Counted from the stretch's first letter, positions 24,822-34,176 are shown. The stretch: DNA of 55,822 nucleotides from Ureibacillus galli (GCF_014836845.1 NZ_JACSQA010000022.1:1-55822); one strand, 5' to 3'. Translations and numbers: made by a program. The notes: generated from the letters alone by a model not told the origin.

Positions 24822-25240
24822 TAAACTTCCACCAGCTGTTTTAATTTTTGAACAATGCCTTCCCAACCTTTGTTCATCGTATCGCGAATGACCGATTGAG
24901 GACGTTGTGCTTTTGCAACGATTGCATCTTTTTCTTTCCAGCCACCATGGACGACCGTAAATTCGGTATCATTTCCAATTTCTTTTAATAAAAAAGTTAA
25001 TACCCATCCATCTGTATCCCATTGAATCGAAATTTTCTTTCGCTCTTCAATTTCAAGTACTTTACATGGAGATGGACCAAAGGGAGACTGAATGGTAAAT
25101 TCAAATCCTTCTTCCAATTTAAAATCACTTGGCATAAACCATTTTGAAATCCCTTCAGCAGTAGAAACATAGCTCCACACTTTTTCAATTGGTGCCTGAA
25201 TTAAAACCTTTTGTGTAATATCTGGTAAATATTCCGTCAT
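24821..25240 (-). CDS. SRPBCC (AHSA1-like) domain protein
   Basis: The 139 residues have a START/AHA1-like ligand-binding fold: 'VLIQAPIEKVWSYVSTAEGISKWFMPSDF' at the N-terminus and a C-terminal helix 'NKGWEGIVQKLKQLVEV'. Such proteins bind hydrophobic ligands. The function is unknown. It is the first gene of a two-gene operon with the ArsR regulator and has a canonical promoter. Confidence 0.82.
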   Translation of the reverse strand: MTEYLPDITQKVLIQAPIEKVWSYVSTAEGISKWFMPSDFKLEEGFEFTIQSPFGPSPCKVLEIEERKKISIQWDTDGWVLTFLLKEIGNDTEFTVVHGGWKEKDAIVAKAQRPQSVIRDTMNKGWEGIVQKLKQLVEV

Positions 25241-25274
25241 GGCATGATACTCCTTCTTCTAATATAAAACCTAT

Positions 25275-25312
25275 AGGTGTTATTTAGATTATATATAACC
25301 AGAAGGTGTTAT
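25275..25312 (-). promoter_or_regulatory. Promoter with candidate ArsR operators
   Basis: On the minus strand TTGACA and TATAAT (18-base spacer) form a near-consensus promoter for the SRPBCC-ArsR operon. ATAACACCT occurs at 25304-25312 (overlapping the -35/spacer) and at 25275-25283 (just past the -10). A further copy is at 25682-25690. Position suits repression. Confidence 0.65.
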
Positions 25313-25321
25313 GTCAAAAGA

Positions 25322-25555
25322 TTATATAATAAAAATGACAATGGCATATAGTAATGGCATTAATGTTAATATAAAGCCAATTTTCGTTAATTTCTTAATA
25401 AATAGGAAGATAACTCCTAAAATCCAAAGCAAGACAAATAAAGCATCCACATAAACCGCCTTTTCTAAGCTTCCATTTTCCAAGATTGGAATCGAAACGT
25501 AAAAAGCAAAAATTGCTGTCCATATAATATGTACGATTCTATAAACCTTAAACAT
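25322..25555 (-). CDS. Small three-helix membrane protein
   Basis: The 77 residues have about three hydrophobic helices ('IVHIIWTAIFAFYVSI', 'VYVDALFVLLWILGVIFLFI', 'GFILTLMPLLYAIVIFII'). The ATG follows AAAGGAGG, so this is the real gene rather than a longer frame reading in from upstream. Family not recognised. It is followed directly by the SRPBCC operon promoter, and a third copy of the ATAACACCT element lies 127 bases before its start codon. Confidence 0.7.
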   Translation of the reverse strand: MFKVYRIVHIIWTAIFAFYVSIPILENGSLEKAVYVDALFVLLWILGVIFLFIKKLTKIGFILTLMPLLYAIVIFII

Positions 25556-25710
25556 TATCGCAACCTCCTTTTCCCATTTTAATAATGACGTTCTATTACA
25601 AGAAAAAGATTCGTCCCTTTTAGTATAAACTATTATCAAAAGGAAAAAGCTCTCATACACAAAGTTCCCTTTGCCAAATATAGGTGTTATAAGAAAAAAA
25701 CGTCGACCCT

Positions 25711-26235
25711 TTAAACGGATCGACTTTCTTCTTTTAATGCCAGTTGGATATGAGCTAAATGATGATTTCCATGCCAAGCATAGACACCAATGTTCTCTTT
25801 TAACGGAATCGCACCTGAGTCTGGATGTATAAATGTTCTGTTTAACTGTTCTTCCGTTAAACTTTCTAATAAATATCCCCATCGTTCATGTAAAGCTTCA
25901 ATAAGTATTAATGATACATGAATCGGTAATTGGGAATCTGCAAGAGCAGCCCATTTTTGTTCCACATAAGGCTTGATGGTCGGGTTTTCTTCCGTCAATG
26001 CCAATTTAAATCGCATGTACGAATTCAAGTGACTATCTGCAATATGGTGAACGAGCTGACGAACGGTCCAACTACCTTCTCGGTACGTTTTTGCAAGCTG
26101 TTCTTCCGTAAGTTCCTTTACTGTTTCAATCAGTCTAGTTGGAAATGTTTTGATGTCATGAATCCATTGTTCCAATACCTGATTTGAAATAGTTTCATTA
26201 CAACTAAACTGTCCGATAGGATATTTTGCATCCAT
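25711..26235 (-). CDS. Second YfiT-like DinB protein, bacillithiol S-transferase paralogue
   Basis: The 174 residues closely match the protein at 3538-4056 ('MDAKYPIGQF', 'GSWTVRQLVHHIADSHLNSYMRFKLALTEENPTIKP', 'HGNHHLAHI'). The His residues of the metal site are all kept. The ATG is preceded by GGGGGTT; a TTG 15 bases upstream would add five residues but has no ribosome site. Two copies may differ in the electrophile they detoxify. It is downstream of an MFS efflux gene with only 25 bases between, so likely co-transcribed. Confidence 0.8.
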   Translation of the reverse strand: MDAKYPIGQFSCNETISNQVLEQWIHDIKTFPTRLIETVKELTEEQLAKTYREGSWTVRQLVHHIADSHLNSYMRFKLALTEENPTIKPYVEQKWAALADSQLPIHVSLILIEALHERWGYLLESLTEEQLNRTFIHPDSGAIPLKENIGVYAWHGNHHLAHIQLALKEESRSV

Positions 26236-26259
26236 TTTTCTAACCCCCAATTTTTGATT

Positions 26260-27432
26260 TCAGCTACTTTTTGCTAATGCCTTCTTGTAAAAAATTAAGC
26301 TTGCTAACATAAGGACCGCAATAACAAAATAAATCTCGCCCTGGAAATGAATAAGAAGCCATCCACCAAAGACTGGTCCAATAAAACCACCAATATTTTT
26401 CAATTGCGATGCTCCTAAGTAAGTGGCCTTTTGTGTGTCTGGCGCTATCTCCTCGATCATGGCGTTCATCATTGGAAAAGCAAATATCTCACCTATGGTA
26501 AAAATCACCATGGCGCCAATGAAAAATGGCCAATTCGTAGCCATATTAAATAAAACAAAACCTGCTGCAAAGAAACACATTCCGATTACTAGACACTTTA
26601 ACATTGAAATTTTTTCACTATATATACTAATTGGCAGCTGTAACAATAAAACAACGGCAGCGTTCGTAACAAGTAAAACAGAGAATAATTCAACTCCGTC
26701 TTCAATAGACAAATTAACAAATTGGGGCAGAGTGGAATCATATTGGGAGTAACCGAGATTGATTAACATCCCTCCTGCTATCAATAAAAGTAGCTTTGTA
26801 TCGGTACCAACCACTTTGAACATTTGGAACAAAGTTTGCCTTTCCCTTGCCAGCTGTTGACGCATTTCGAAGTGATTTAACAGGAAAATAAGAATGATTC
26901 CGTAAGTAGCATAGATACTACCGGTTATAATAAAAGGCATGGATGGACTTGATAGATTTGAAATCCAAACACCTAACACAGGACCAATGACACCTGCAAC
27001 ATTTATAGCTGTATATCGGACCGAAAATAACCTTCTCCTTTTCTCCTTTTCTGTAAAATCAATCATTAAAGCCTGGCTAGCAGGTTCGAAAAACGATCTA
27101 CATAAACCGTTTAAAGAACTAAGCACGATAAATACCGGTATGCTATTGAATAGGGCAAAACCAAAAAACACACCACTCCAAACAAAAATGGTAAATAGAA
27201 TGACAAGTTTTCTCCCCACTTTATCTGTTAAAAATCCGCCAAAAAGACCACCAAAGGTTGCAAAAAGTTGTGCCACTCCAAGGGTTATCCCAATCATTAA
27301 CGGGGAAGCATGTAATTCCCGCTGCAAGTACAAAGCTAAAAAGGGCAACGTCATGAAACTAGCGGCTCTTGTAAAAATCGTTCCAAATAAAATACTCCAA
27401 ACTAACGGGTGAAAGTAAGTTAGTTTTTTCAA
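26260..27432 (-). CDS. MFS efflux transporter (MdtH-like)
   Basis: A 12-helix transporter of about 390 residues with loop 2-3 motif 'GGFLTDKVGRKLVIL' and motif C 'YTAINVAGVIGPVLGVW'. The TTG start is preferred since AGGGGTGG sits three to four bases upstream; a further ATG seven codons upstream has no ribosome site. It is probably co-transcribed with the downstream YfiT paralogue, pairing drug efflux with thiol-dependent detoxification. Substrate unknown. Confidence 0.82.
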   Translation of the reverse strand: MKKLTYFHPLVWSILFGTIFTRAASFMTLPFLALYLQRELHASPLMIGITLGVAQLFATFGGLFGGFLTDKVGRKLVILFTIFVWSGVFFGFALFNSIPVFIVLSSLNGLCRSFFEPASQALMIDFTEKEKRRRLFSVRYTAINVAGVIGPVLGVWISNLSSPSMPFIITGSIYATYGIILIFLLNHFEMRQQLARERQTLFQMFKVVGTDTKLLLLIAGGMLINLGYSQYDSTLPQFVNLSIEDGVELFSVLLVTNAAVVLLLQLPISIYSEKISMLKCLVIGMCFFAAGFVLFNMATNWPFFIGAMVIFTIGEIFAFPMMNAMIEEIAPDTQKATYLGASQLKNIGGFIGPVFGGWLLIHFQGEIYFVIAVLMLASLIFYKKALAKSS

Positions 27433-27542
27433 AATACCACCCCTATCGTCCATTAATACAAAAGAGGAATTGATAATGCTAAATGGACATTACAAAATTT
27501 ATGAACTCTATAAAATTTACATTGGAAAAAGAGCTACACTCT

Positions 27543-28000
27543 TCAATGGGAGGTATCTAACTTCCATTCATAAAGAATATCAGGTAAACCTTCTTCATTT
27601 TCATGTCCTCTACCAATTATTCGAAACCCATGTTTTTCATAAAAAGCTTGTGCCTGTTTATTTACTTCAAATGTGTATAAAGTTAATTTTCCAGAAGACC
27701 GTTCTTTTGCCCTCGCTAATAAAACGGAACCAATGCCTAGACCTTGATAATCTAAATGAATATAAAGCTGGCTAATTCATGCTCATTGTAAGCAATCATT
27801 CCAACTACATGGTAATCAATTAGGGCCAGTTCAACTTTATACTCTTTAGGTAATAAATCATTTAAGAAATAAAGATGGTCATCAAAACTATGCCCTTCTT
27901 TTTGTCCGATGGCGTTCTCTTTACTATTCCTCCACATTTCCACAGTCTGTGTTGCATATGTACTGCTATATGGGATTATAGAAATTCTCGGCTTCCCCAT
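27543..28000 (-). pseudogene. GNAT acetyltransferase with one frameshift
   Basis: The first 82 codons ('MGKPRISIIPYSS') stop early, but after a one-base deletion near 27769-27776 the next frame gives 'QLYIHLDYQGLGIGSVLLARAKERS' (acetyl-CoA-binding motif A) and 'VNKQAQAFYEKHGFRIIGRG' to a normal stop at 27543. The two halves make a normal GNAT of about 152 residues. A GGGAGTGAA ribosome site precedes the ATG. Either a recent pseudogene or a base-call error. Confidence 0.75.
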
Positions 28001-28031
28001 CTGTTCACTCCCTTTCTTAATAGTTATTACT

Positions 28032-28985
28032 TTAATAGCTATTCGGGTAATATTTCACTTTATATTTTTCAGTGATTCTACTAAACTGGGATGCAAGTAT
28101 TTGTTGAAATAACATCCCAAATACAACAGGCATCATCACTTTCGGTGGAAAGTATGTACTTGCAATGACGACCCCTACAGCAATATTACGCATTCCCCCT
28201 GTAAAAACAACAGTCGTTATAACTTCGGGATTTTTAAATAGGAAGTGTCCTAACCATAAGCACATTACATAACCAGAAATGGCCAGTAGCATCACAACTA
28301 CAATAATTCCGAATATTCCCCAAGTAATGTTTTTCAAAAAAGGCGCAATAGCACTACTATTAATCATGACAATTAAAAAGAGACTAATTTTTTGAAAAGG
28401 GGCAAGGGGTTTGCCTACAGTAGTGTTGATTTTCCCTTTAGTCCACTCATTCAGTAAAACCGCTACGATTGATGGGATCACAATCATCCAAAGTAAATCA
28501 AGCATAATCGACATCGTTTCAATTTCAATGCTTTGACCGACTACAAAATGAACTAATAGCGGTATAACGACAGGTGAAAGAATTGTATCGATTAAAATAA
28601 TAGATAAACAAAGAGCCAGGTGACCTCTACAAATACTCACCCATATAAAACTTGTAATGCCCGTTGGGACTGCGACAGATAAGACAAATCCAATCGTTAA
28701 GTAATGATCGTTAAAAAAAGTCTCCGCTATAAAATACGCCCATATTGGCATAAGAATATGTAAAAAAGCGATAGTGATTAAAATCACCTTCGGGTATTTC
28801 ATAAAACTACGTAATCCTTGGAAATTCATACTTAAACTGCCTGCAAAGGTCATAAAGGCAAATAACCATGGAACTAAAAATAATAAATGTCCACCTATAT
28901 CCTCAAGTAAAACACCTATTACCAAACTAAGCGGTGTTAATATCGGCATTAATTTTTGGAGGTGTTTATTTATAGCTGTTAACAT
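28032..28985 (-). CDS. Bile-acid:sodium symporter family (SBF) transporter
   Basis: The 317 residues have about nine to ten predicted helices and the SBF-family pattern: 'LFAFMTFAGSLSMNFQGLRSF', the crossover 'VLSVAVPTGITSFIWVSICRG' and 'VFTGGMRNIAVGVVIAST'. Bacterial members transport organic anions with Na+, for example YocS-type proteins. Substrate unknown. ATG start, no close upstream partner. Confidence 0.82.
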   Translation of the reverse strand: MLTAINKHLQKLMPILTPLSLVIGVLLEDIGGHLLFLVPWLFAFMTFAGSLSMNFQGLRSFMKYPKVILITIAFLHILMPIWAYFIAETFFNDHYLTIGFVLSVAVPTGITSFIWVSICRGHLALCLSIILIDTILSPVVIPLLVHFVVGQSIEIETMSIMLDLLWMIVIPSIVAVLLNEWTKGKINTTVGKPLAPFQKISLFLIVMINSSAIAPFLKNITWGIFGIIVVVMLLAISGYVMCLWLGHFLFKNPEVITTVVFTGGMRNIAVGVVIASTYFPPKVMMPVVFGMLFQQILASQFSRITEKYKVKYYPNSY

Positions 28986-29073
28986 TGCATAAAGCCTTCT
29001 TCCTCTTAAAATATTATTCTCACGTGGTCCTCCCTATTTAACGGAACTATTTTACTGAAGAAGACAAGCTGTT

Positions 29074-30039
29074 CTATATTTTGATTAATATTTTCCCTTC
29101 ATATTGGCGACCTTCCATGAATTGATGTGCTTCCTGTACCTTTTCCAGAGGAAAAACTTTCGCAATCGGTAGTTGAATTTCTCCCTTTGCAAATAGTTCG
29201 ATTACTTTTTCTGCTACAGGTTTTAAACGATTTGGATCATATTGTCTTGTTGTTCCTAAACTAAATCCTCTTACATTCCGACAACTACTATGCACATCGC
29301 TCGTTTGAAAAATACCTGCCTTACCGCTGCTATTTCCAAATTGAACAAGGGTGCCATATAAAGCTAAACACTCCATACTTTTCGTTGTTACTTCCCCTGC
29401 CATTGAGTCAAATATTATATTTGCTCCCTTTTGATTTGTTAAAGTTAAAACTTCTTCGGTAAACGTTTCATATGTATAAACAACGTCCGCACCTAAATTT
29501 AAACAATAATCCTTTTTTCTAATATTCCCTACTGTAGCGATAATTTTTGAGACTTGTGCTAGTTTTGCCAGTTGTATCAACATCGATCCAACTCCACCTG
29601 CCGCGCTATGGATCACAATTGTATCGGTTGCCTTCACCTGACCGATCTCATGCAATAACATATAAGACAATATCGATACAGTTGGCATAGCCGCTGCCTG
29701 TTCAAAGGAAAGGCTATCTGGAATTTTATAAACAAGGTCTTCATTGGCAATGACATATTCCGCATAAGACCCTGACTTTGGAAAGGCGATAACCCGATCT
29801 CCTTTAGAAAAGGAAGAATCTCCAGCCACTTCCTCGATCACCCCAGCACAATCGAGTCCTAACATCATCGGAAAGTTCCCTTTCCCCTTGTTCCCTACAC
29901 GTTTTTTTATATCTGCGTAATTGACGCTCGTATAAGCAACCTTTATTAACACTTCTCCTTCTTGAATAGATGGTTTTTCGACTTCTGAATATTGTAGAAC
30001 TTCTGTATCCCCAAACCGATTTTGAATAACAGCTCTCAT
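29074..30039 (-). CDS. NADPH:quinone oxidoreductase (MDR superfamily)
   Basis: The 321 residues match zinc-independent quinone reductases: 'MRAVIQNRFGDTEVLQYSEVEKP', 'PMMLGLDCAGVIEEV', Rossmann motif 'VIHSAAGGVGSMLIQLAKLA', and C-terminal 'QFMEGRQYEGKILIKI'. No structural or catalytic Zn ligands. Function is NADPH-dependent reduction of quinones or enones, probably stress related. Single-gene unit. Confidence 0.85.
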   Translation of the reverse strand: MRAVIQNRFGDTEVLQYSEVEKPSIQEGEVLIKVAYTSVNYADIKKRVGNKGKGNFPMMLGLDCAGVIEEVAGDSSFSKGDRVIAFPKSGSYAEYVIANEDLVYKIPDSLSFEQAAAMPTVSILSYMLLHEIGQVKATDTIVIHSAAGGVGSMLIQLAKLAQVSKIIATVGNIRKKDYCLNLGADVVYTYETFTEEVLTLTNQKGANIIFDSMAGEVTTKSMECLALYGTLVQFGNSSGKAGIFQTSDVHSSCRNVRGFSLGTTRQYDPNRLKPVAEKVIELFAKGEIQLPIAKVFPLEKVQEAHQFMEGRQYEGKILIKI

Positions 30040-30171
30040 TATTTACACCCCTTGTTCTTCTATCAACAGATGCTATGCATTAAAATATTCCCGTAACAAT
30101 TACCACAATTATACATTAACTAAATAGTAAAAACAGCTTACATTTTGAACTAGCAAACTGTCTTTCATAAA

Positions 30172-30208
30172 CAAAAAAGAATCCATTTCAAATAAAATGG
30201 ATTCTTTT
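30172..30208 (-). terminator. Terminator between the VOC remnant and the quinone reductase
   Basis: AAAAGAATCCATTT and AAATGGATTCTTTT form a 13-14-bp stem. T tails occur on both strands. Confidence 0.8.
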
Positions 30209-30261
30209 CATGTCTTTATAAATTTCACTTCATAGGAAGCTACTCGTTGTATAGATAGAAG

Positions 30262-30667
30262 TTAAAAATTCAACTCACAGTCATGGTGTTCCCATATATC
30301 ATATAAATTACCATCTAAATCTTCTAAGGTGAAAAAACTACCGTTATCACTTCATAGCTTATTTTTCCTACAGTCAATTTCTTTGATAATAATTTTTTAT
30401 GGAGACTTTCAATATCATTCGTAAAAAAGGTAGTAACCCTTTTTTTCTACCCGCTACTTCAAATACTGCTCTTGAATCATGATCACTTTTAAGCAGGTAA
30501 AGAATCGGTCTATTTCCAATAAATAAACTGATGGACTCCTCTGTTTTATGCCTTATATTAAAGCCAAGATTTTCTACAAACCAATTCGCAGATTTCTCTA
30601 TGTCCTTAACCGGAATTACATTATAGGCAATCCCTAATACTTTACCTTCCTCTTCATGAGTTTTCAT
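30262..30667 (-). pseudogene. VOC family protein with two frameshifts
   Basis: A GGGGGAG site precedes the ATG of 'MKTHEEEGKVLGIAYNVIPVKDIEKSANWFVENLGFNI'. The frame shifts first at an A7 run near 30438-30444: the normal 'VTTFFTNDIESLHKKLLSKKL' lies in a second frame. It shifts again near 30335-30345, after which 'DNGSFFTLEDLDGNLYDIWEHHD' restores the metal-ligand strand to a stop at 30262. All parts of a VOC protein of about 130 residues remain. Non-functional as read. Confidence 0.75.
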
Positions 30668-30764
30668 GTTCTCCCCCTTCAGTGAGTGCAAAATTCGATT
30701 ATTTTATACTTCTACGAATTTAGGATAAATTCCTTTTAAAGCAATTCCATTTTTAAAAGCTAAT

Positions 30765-31739
30765 TTACTTTCTTTCACCAAAATTGAATGTATCATCTGT
30801 AATCGGGGCTACTTTTGCTTTCGCGTAAGTTGACCCTTTTTGTGAGAAGAAGTCGTATGTCGATCCTTCGTTGCGAATGCCGTTCATTACGATTGGATTC
30901 ACTTCTTCTTCTGGGAACATTGGGTCAAAACCAACATTCATAAGGGCTTTATTTGCATTGTATCGAACATATGACTTCACTTCAGGTGATAATCCCGTTT
31001 CTGCATAGACATCATCTGTATAAGCCATTTCATTATGGTATAAATCTAGTAGTAACTCATATCCCCAAACCTTTAGCTCATCCTGTTTTTCAGTAGAAAA
31101 TTGTTTAAATAAATTTTGAGCGAAAAAGCCTACCGCAACCCCATGGATTGACTCGTCACGTAAAATTAAGGAAATCACTTCTGCCGAGTTGCGCAGAATC
31201 CCTTGTCCACCTAAATATAAAGGATAGAAAAATCCTGAGTAAAATAGGAAAGATTCTAGCATAACGGAAGAGAACATCGCTTTCCATAAAGATTCGGCGT
31301 TACCTTCTTCTATGCTGTTATAAATATCGCTAATTTTACTTGCTTTATATTGAAGATATTCATTCTTTTTTACCCATTCGAATAACTCATCAATCTCTGA
31401 ATTCGTACAAAGAGTTGTGAAAATATAAGAGTAAGATTTAGCATGAATCGCTTCAAAAGCACCAAACACTGTAAATACCGCTTTCTCTTGTAAATCCGTT
31501 GCATAAGTAGCGATTTGATTCATACCAATATTCGTTTGCACCGTATCAAGTAAAGTAAGACCTGCAAAAACCTTCTTATAAGTTTCTTGATGCTCGAAAC
31601 TTTGCCATTGTTTAATATCTTTACTTACAGCTATTTCTTCGGGAAACCAAATTTGCTTCCATTGCTGATCCCAAAAAATTTGAGCTAATTCACTCGTTGG
31701 TTTATTCCAATTGACTGCCTCATAAACTAGATTTGACAT
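30765..31739 (-). CDS. nrdF: Class Ib ribonucleotide reductase beta subunit NrdF
   Basis: A 324-residue ferritin-like R2 subunit with metal ligands Asp65 ('LTLLDTVQ'), Glu96 and His99 ('FEAIHAKSY') and the radical Tyr103. Later ligands appear in 'SVMLESFLFYSGFF' and 'RDESIHGV'. NrdF holds a Mn or Fe tyrosyl-radical cofactor assembled with NrdI. The start is the internal ATG preceded by GGAG eight bases upstream, overlapping the nrdE end by 13 bases. Last gene of nrdHIEF. Length is normal. Confidence 0.92.
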   Translation of the reverse strand: MSNLVYEAVNWNKPTSELAQIFWDQQWKQIWFPEEIAVSKDIKQWQSFEHQETYKKVFAGLTLLDTVQTNIGMNQIATYATDLQEKAVFTVFGAFEAIHAKSYSYIFTTLCTNSEIDELFEWVKKNEYLQYKASKISDIYNSIEEGNAESLWKAMFSSVMLESFLFYSGFFYPLYLGGQGILRNSAEVISLILRDESIHGVAVGFFAQNLFKQFSTEKQDELKVWGYELLLDLYHNEMAYTDDVYAETGLSPEVKSYVRYNANKALMNVGFDPMFPEEEVNPIVMNGIRNEGSTYDFFSQKGSTYAKAKVAPITDDTFNFGERK

Positions 31740-33820
31740 GCGACACACTCCTCTAATGTTTGTAAACGTTGACGGACATAGTAAACGGACTTAATTCCGC
31801 GCGACCATGCGTAAATATAAATTTTCGCTAGTTGCTCCGTTGTCCAAGCATCTGTTACGTATAGGGTCATAGAGATTCCTTGATCGACATGTTTTTGGGC
31901 AGCTGCATATAAATCGATTAGGTCATAGGCATTTACATCATAAGCTTCCACATAAAGGTGTGCATTATCATTATTTAAATGCGGCATCGGGTAAATTGTA
32001 CGACTATCTGCGTAATCCCGAACCTCCACTCTTTCAGTACAAGGTGCGATCGACGCTGTACAGCTACGAATATAAGAAATGCTTCCTGTTGGTGCGATAG
32101 CTAATCGATAAGAATGGAACAGGCCATGTTTCATTACTTCTTCTTTTAAATTTTGCCACATCTGTTTTGTAATAACAGGCACCTTACCAAGGGCGTTTAA
32201 TACTACCGGAGAAAGCTCTTTTTCTTCCTTCTCCACATATTGTTTAAAGTAAGCACCTGATGCATATTCGCTTTCTTCAAATCGATGGAATGTTTCTCCT
32301 CGCTCTTTCGCAATTTCCATAGATGTTTTTAAGGAATAATAGTTCATTGCTTCCATAAAGCAATCCATGAAGTCAATCGAATCCTTCGAACCATAAAGAA
32401 TTCCTTGCGTCACTAGATGACCGTGTAGATTCATTGCACCAAGCCCAACAGAATGCATAATTTGGTTCGCTTTCGCAATAGACGGCACATTTTGAATATA
32501 CGTCATCTGTGATACGTTCGTTAGTAAACGCATTGCCGTATCAACTAGTTGACCAAAGTCATCCGCCTTACTTGCGGCATGGATGTCGATGGAACCTAAA
32601 TTACAAGAGACATCTAACCCGTATTCATTTGGCTCTCCTTGGTCAGTAATGACGCTTGTCTCTTGTACTTGAAGTATTTCTGTACAAAGATTAGACATTT
32701 TAACTCGTCCAATGTTTTTCAATGGATGAACATCATTTACATTGTCATCAAAAATTTCAAAAGGATAACCCGATTCAAATTGGGCTTTTTTCACTTCTGT
32801 ATAAAGTCTGCGCGCATTTAATCGTTTAATTTTTCTGATATTTGGGTTATCTAATAATTCATAATACATTTCGGAGATGGATATTTCCGACATACGTTTC
32901 CCATATTCTCTATAAATATCATAAGGGCTAAATAATACGATATCTTTATCACGTTTCATTAGTTCAAAGAAAATACTTGGAATAATAATACCCGTTGATA
33001 AAGTTGCTAATCGGATTTTATCGTCCGCATTTGGCTTCTTGGAAGAAATAAAGTTTTCTATATCACCATGGAAAATATTTAAATATACAACACCAGAACC
33101 ATTTCGTTGTCCTAATTGGTTGGAATAACTAAAAGCATTTTCTAACAGCTTTGCCACTGGAATAACACCACTTGCACGGTTTAATATTCCTTTAATCGGA
33201 TCGCCAAGGGGACGTAAATCCGTTAAGTTAACCCCAACTCCTCCACCTAAACGGGATAGTTCTAAACAGTACCCAATATTTTCAGCAATACTATTCATCG
33301 AGTCATCCATCGATAATTTAAAACAGCTTACTAACTCACCACGAGCTCTTTTCCCACTGTTTAATGCTGTTGGCGTAGCAGGTTGATAAGCTTCCATCAT
33401 CGCTTCCACCGCTCGTTCAGCAAGGGATTTGTCACCTTGAGCTAAATACAAAGCAATAATGACAATTCGATCTTCATATTTTTCTAGAATTTCTTCTCCG
33501 TCACGGCTTTTCAAAGCGTAGCTATCATAAAACTTACTTGCACTCATAAAAGATGGGAACCGGAAGTTGTAATCATATGCCTTTTTATACAATTTTTTAA
33601 TAAAATCCATATCATAAAGCTCGATAAATTCTTTCTCATAGTACCCTTCATCTACTAAGTAACGAATTTTTTCTTCTACGTCGATAAAGTAACGTAGTCG
33701 AACGTTTACATACTCTAAAAAGTAACGACGTGTCGCCTCTCGATCCTTTTCTAATTCCAATTGCCCCGTAGAGCTGTAACGATTTAACACATCATTATTT
33801 AACTTTAAATATGTCTTCAT
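31727..33820 (-). CDS. nrdE: Class Ib ribonucleotide reductase alpha subunit NrdE
   Basis: A 697-residue R1 subunit, the usual class Ib length (no N-terminal ATP cone). Active-site signature 'SCFKLSMDDSMNSIAENIG', the middle Cys in 'SNLCTEI', radical-path Tyr near the end and C-terminal redox pair 'CVAC' in 'LEECVACQI' that accepts electrons from NrdH. It reduces ribonucleoside diphosphates to dNDPs. Gene overlaps nrdI by four bases. Controlled by the cobalamin riboswitch upstream of nrdH. Confidence 0.93.
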   Translation of the reverse strand: MKTYLKLNNDVLNRYSSTGQLELEKDREATRRYFLEYVNVRLRYFIDVEEKIRYLVDEGYYEKEFIELYDMDFIKKLYKKAYDYNFRFPSFMSASKFYDSYALKSRDGEEILEKYEDRIVIIALYLAQGDKSLAERAVEAMMEAYQPATPTALNSGKRARGELVSCFKLSMDDSMNSIAENIGYCLELSRLGGGVGVNLTDLRPLGDPIKGILNRASGVIPVAKLLENAFSYSNQLGQRNGSGVVYLNIFHGDIENFISSKKPNADDKIRLATLSTGIIIPSIFFELMKRDKDIVLFSPYDIYREYGKRMSEISISEMYYELLDNPNIRKIKRLNARRLYTEVKKAQFESGYPFEIFDDNVNDVHPLKNIGRVKMSNLCTEILQVQETSVITDQGEPNEYGLDVSCNLGSIDIHAASKADDFGQLVDTAMRLLTNVSQMTYIQNVPSIAKANQIMHSVGLGAMNLHGHLVTQGILYGSKDSIDFMDCFMEAMNYYSLKTSMEIAKERGETFHRFEESEYASGAYFKQYVEKEEKELSPVVLNALGKVPVITKQMWQNLKEEVMKHGLFHSYRLAIAPTGSISYIRSCTASIAPCTERVEVRDYADSRTIYPMPHLNNDNAHLYVEAYDVNAYDLIDLYAAAQKHVDQGISMTLYVTDAWTTEQLAKIYIYAWSRGIKSVYYVRQRLQTLEECVACQI

Positions 33821-34176
33821 ACAAGTACCCTCGTTTCATAAAACTGTTGAATTGCTTCATAATCTGCTTGGTAACCACGTAAATCTAATTTCCTTACTAA
33901 AGGAATTTGATACTTGGCAGCTATTTTTTCCCCGGCACCACCGAAATTGCGAGGTCCAAAATTGCTATTACCACTTACCACTACTCCTTTACAATGGGCT
34001 TCATTTTGTTCTAAAAAGCGAGAAACCTTCGTTGGAATATCTCCGAAGCCATCCGTATAAGTAACTAATAGATAGGGCTTGTCTATCTGTAAATCTTCGC
34101 AAATTTCAATAGATTCCGCTTCTATTTTAGAAACGATATATCGTACGTTTCCAGTTCGACTTGCATAAGCAATCAT
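33817..34176 (-). CDS. nrdI: NrdI flavodoxin-like RNR activator
   Basis: The 119 residues have an FMN-phosphate loop 'YASRTGNVRYIVSK' at the N-terminus and 'TDGFGDIPTKVSRFL'/'SGNSNFGPRNFGGAG' flavin contacts. It supplies the superoxide-type oxidant for the Mn2-tyrosyl radical of NrdF. It overlaps both nrdH and nrdE by a few bases. Confidence 0.92.
   Translation of the reverse strand: MIAYASRTGNVRYIVSKIEAESIEICEDLQIDKPYLLVTYTDGFGDIPTKVSRFLEQNEAHCKGVVVSGNSNFGPRNFGGAGEKIAAKYQIPLVRKLDLRGYQADYEAIQQFYETRVLV

Noticed and set aside
27470-27775. Plus-strand frame over the GNAT remnant
   Set aside because: Antisense to recognisable GNAT coding sequence; no family features.
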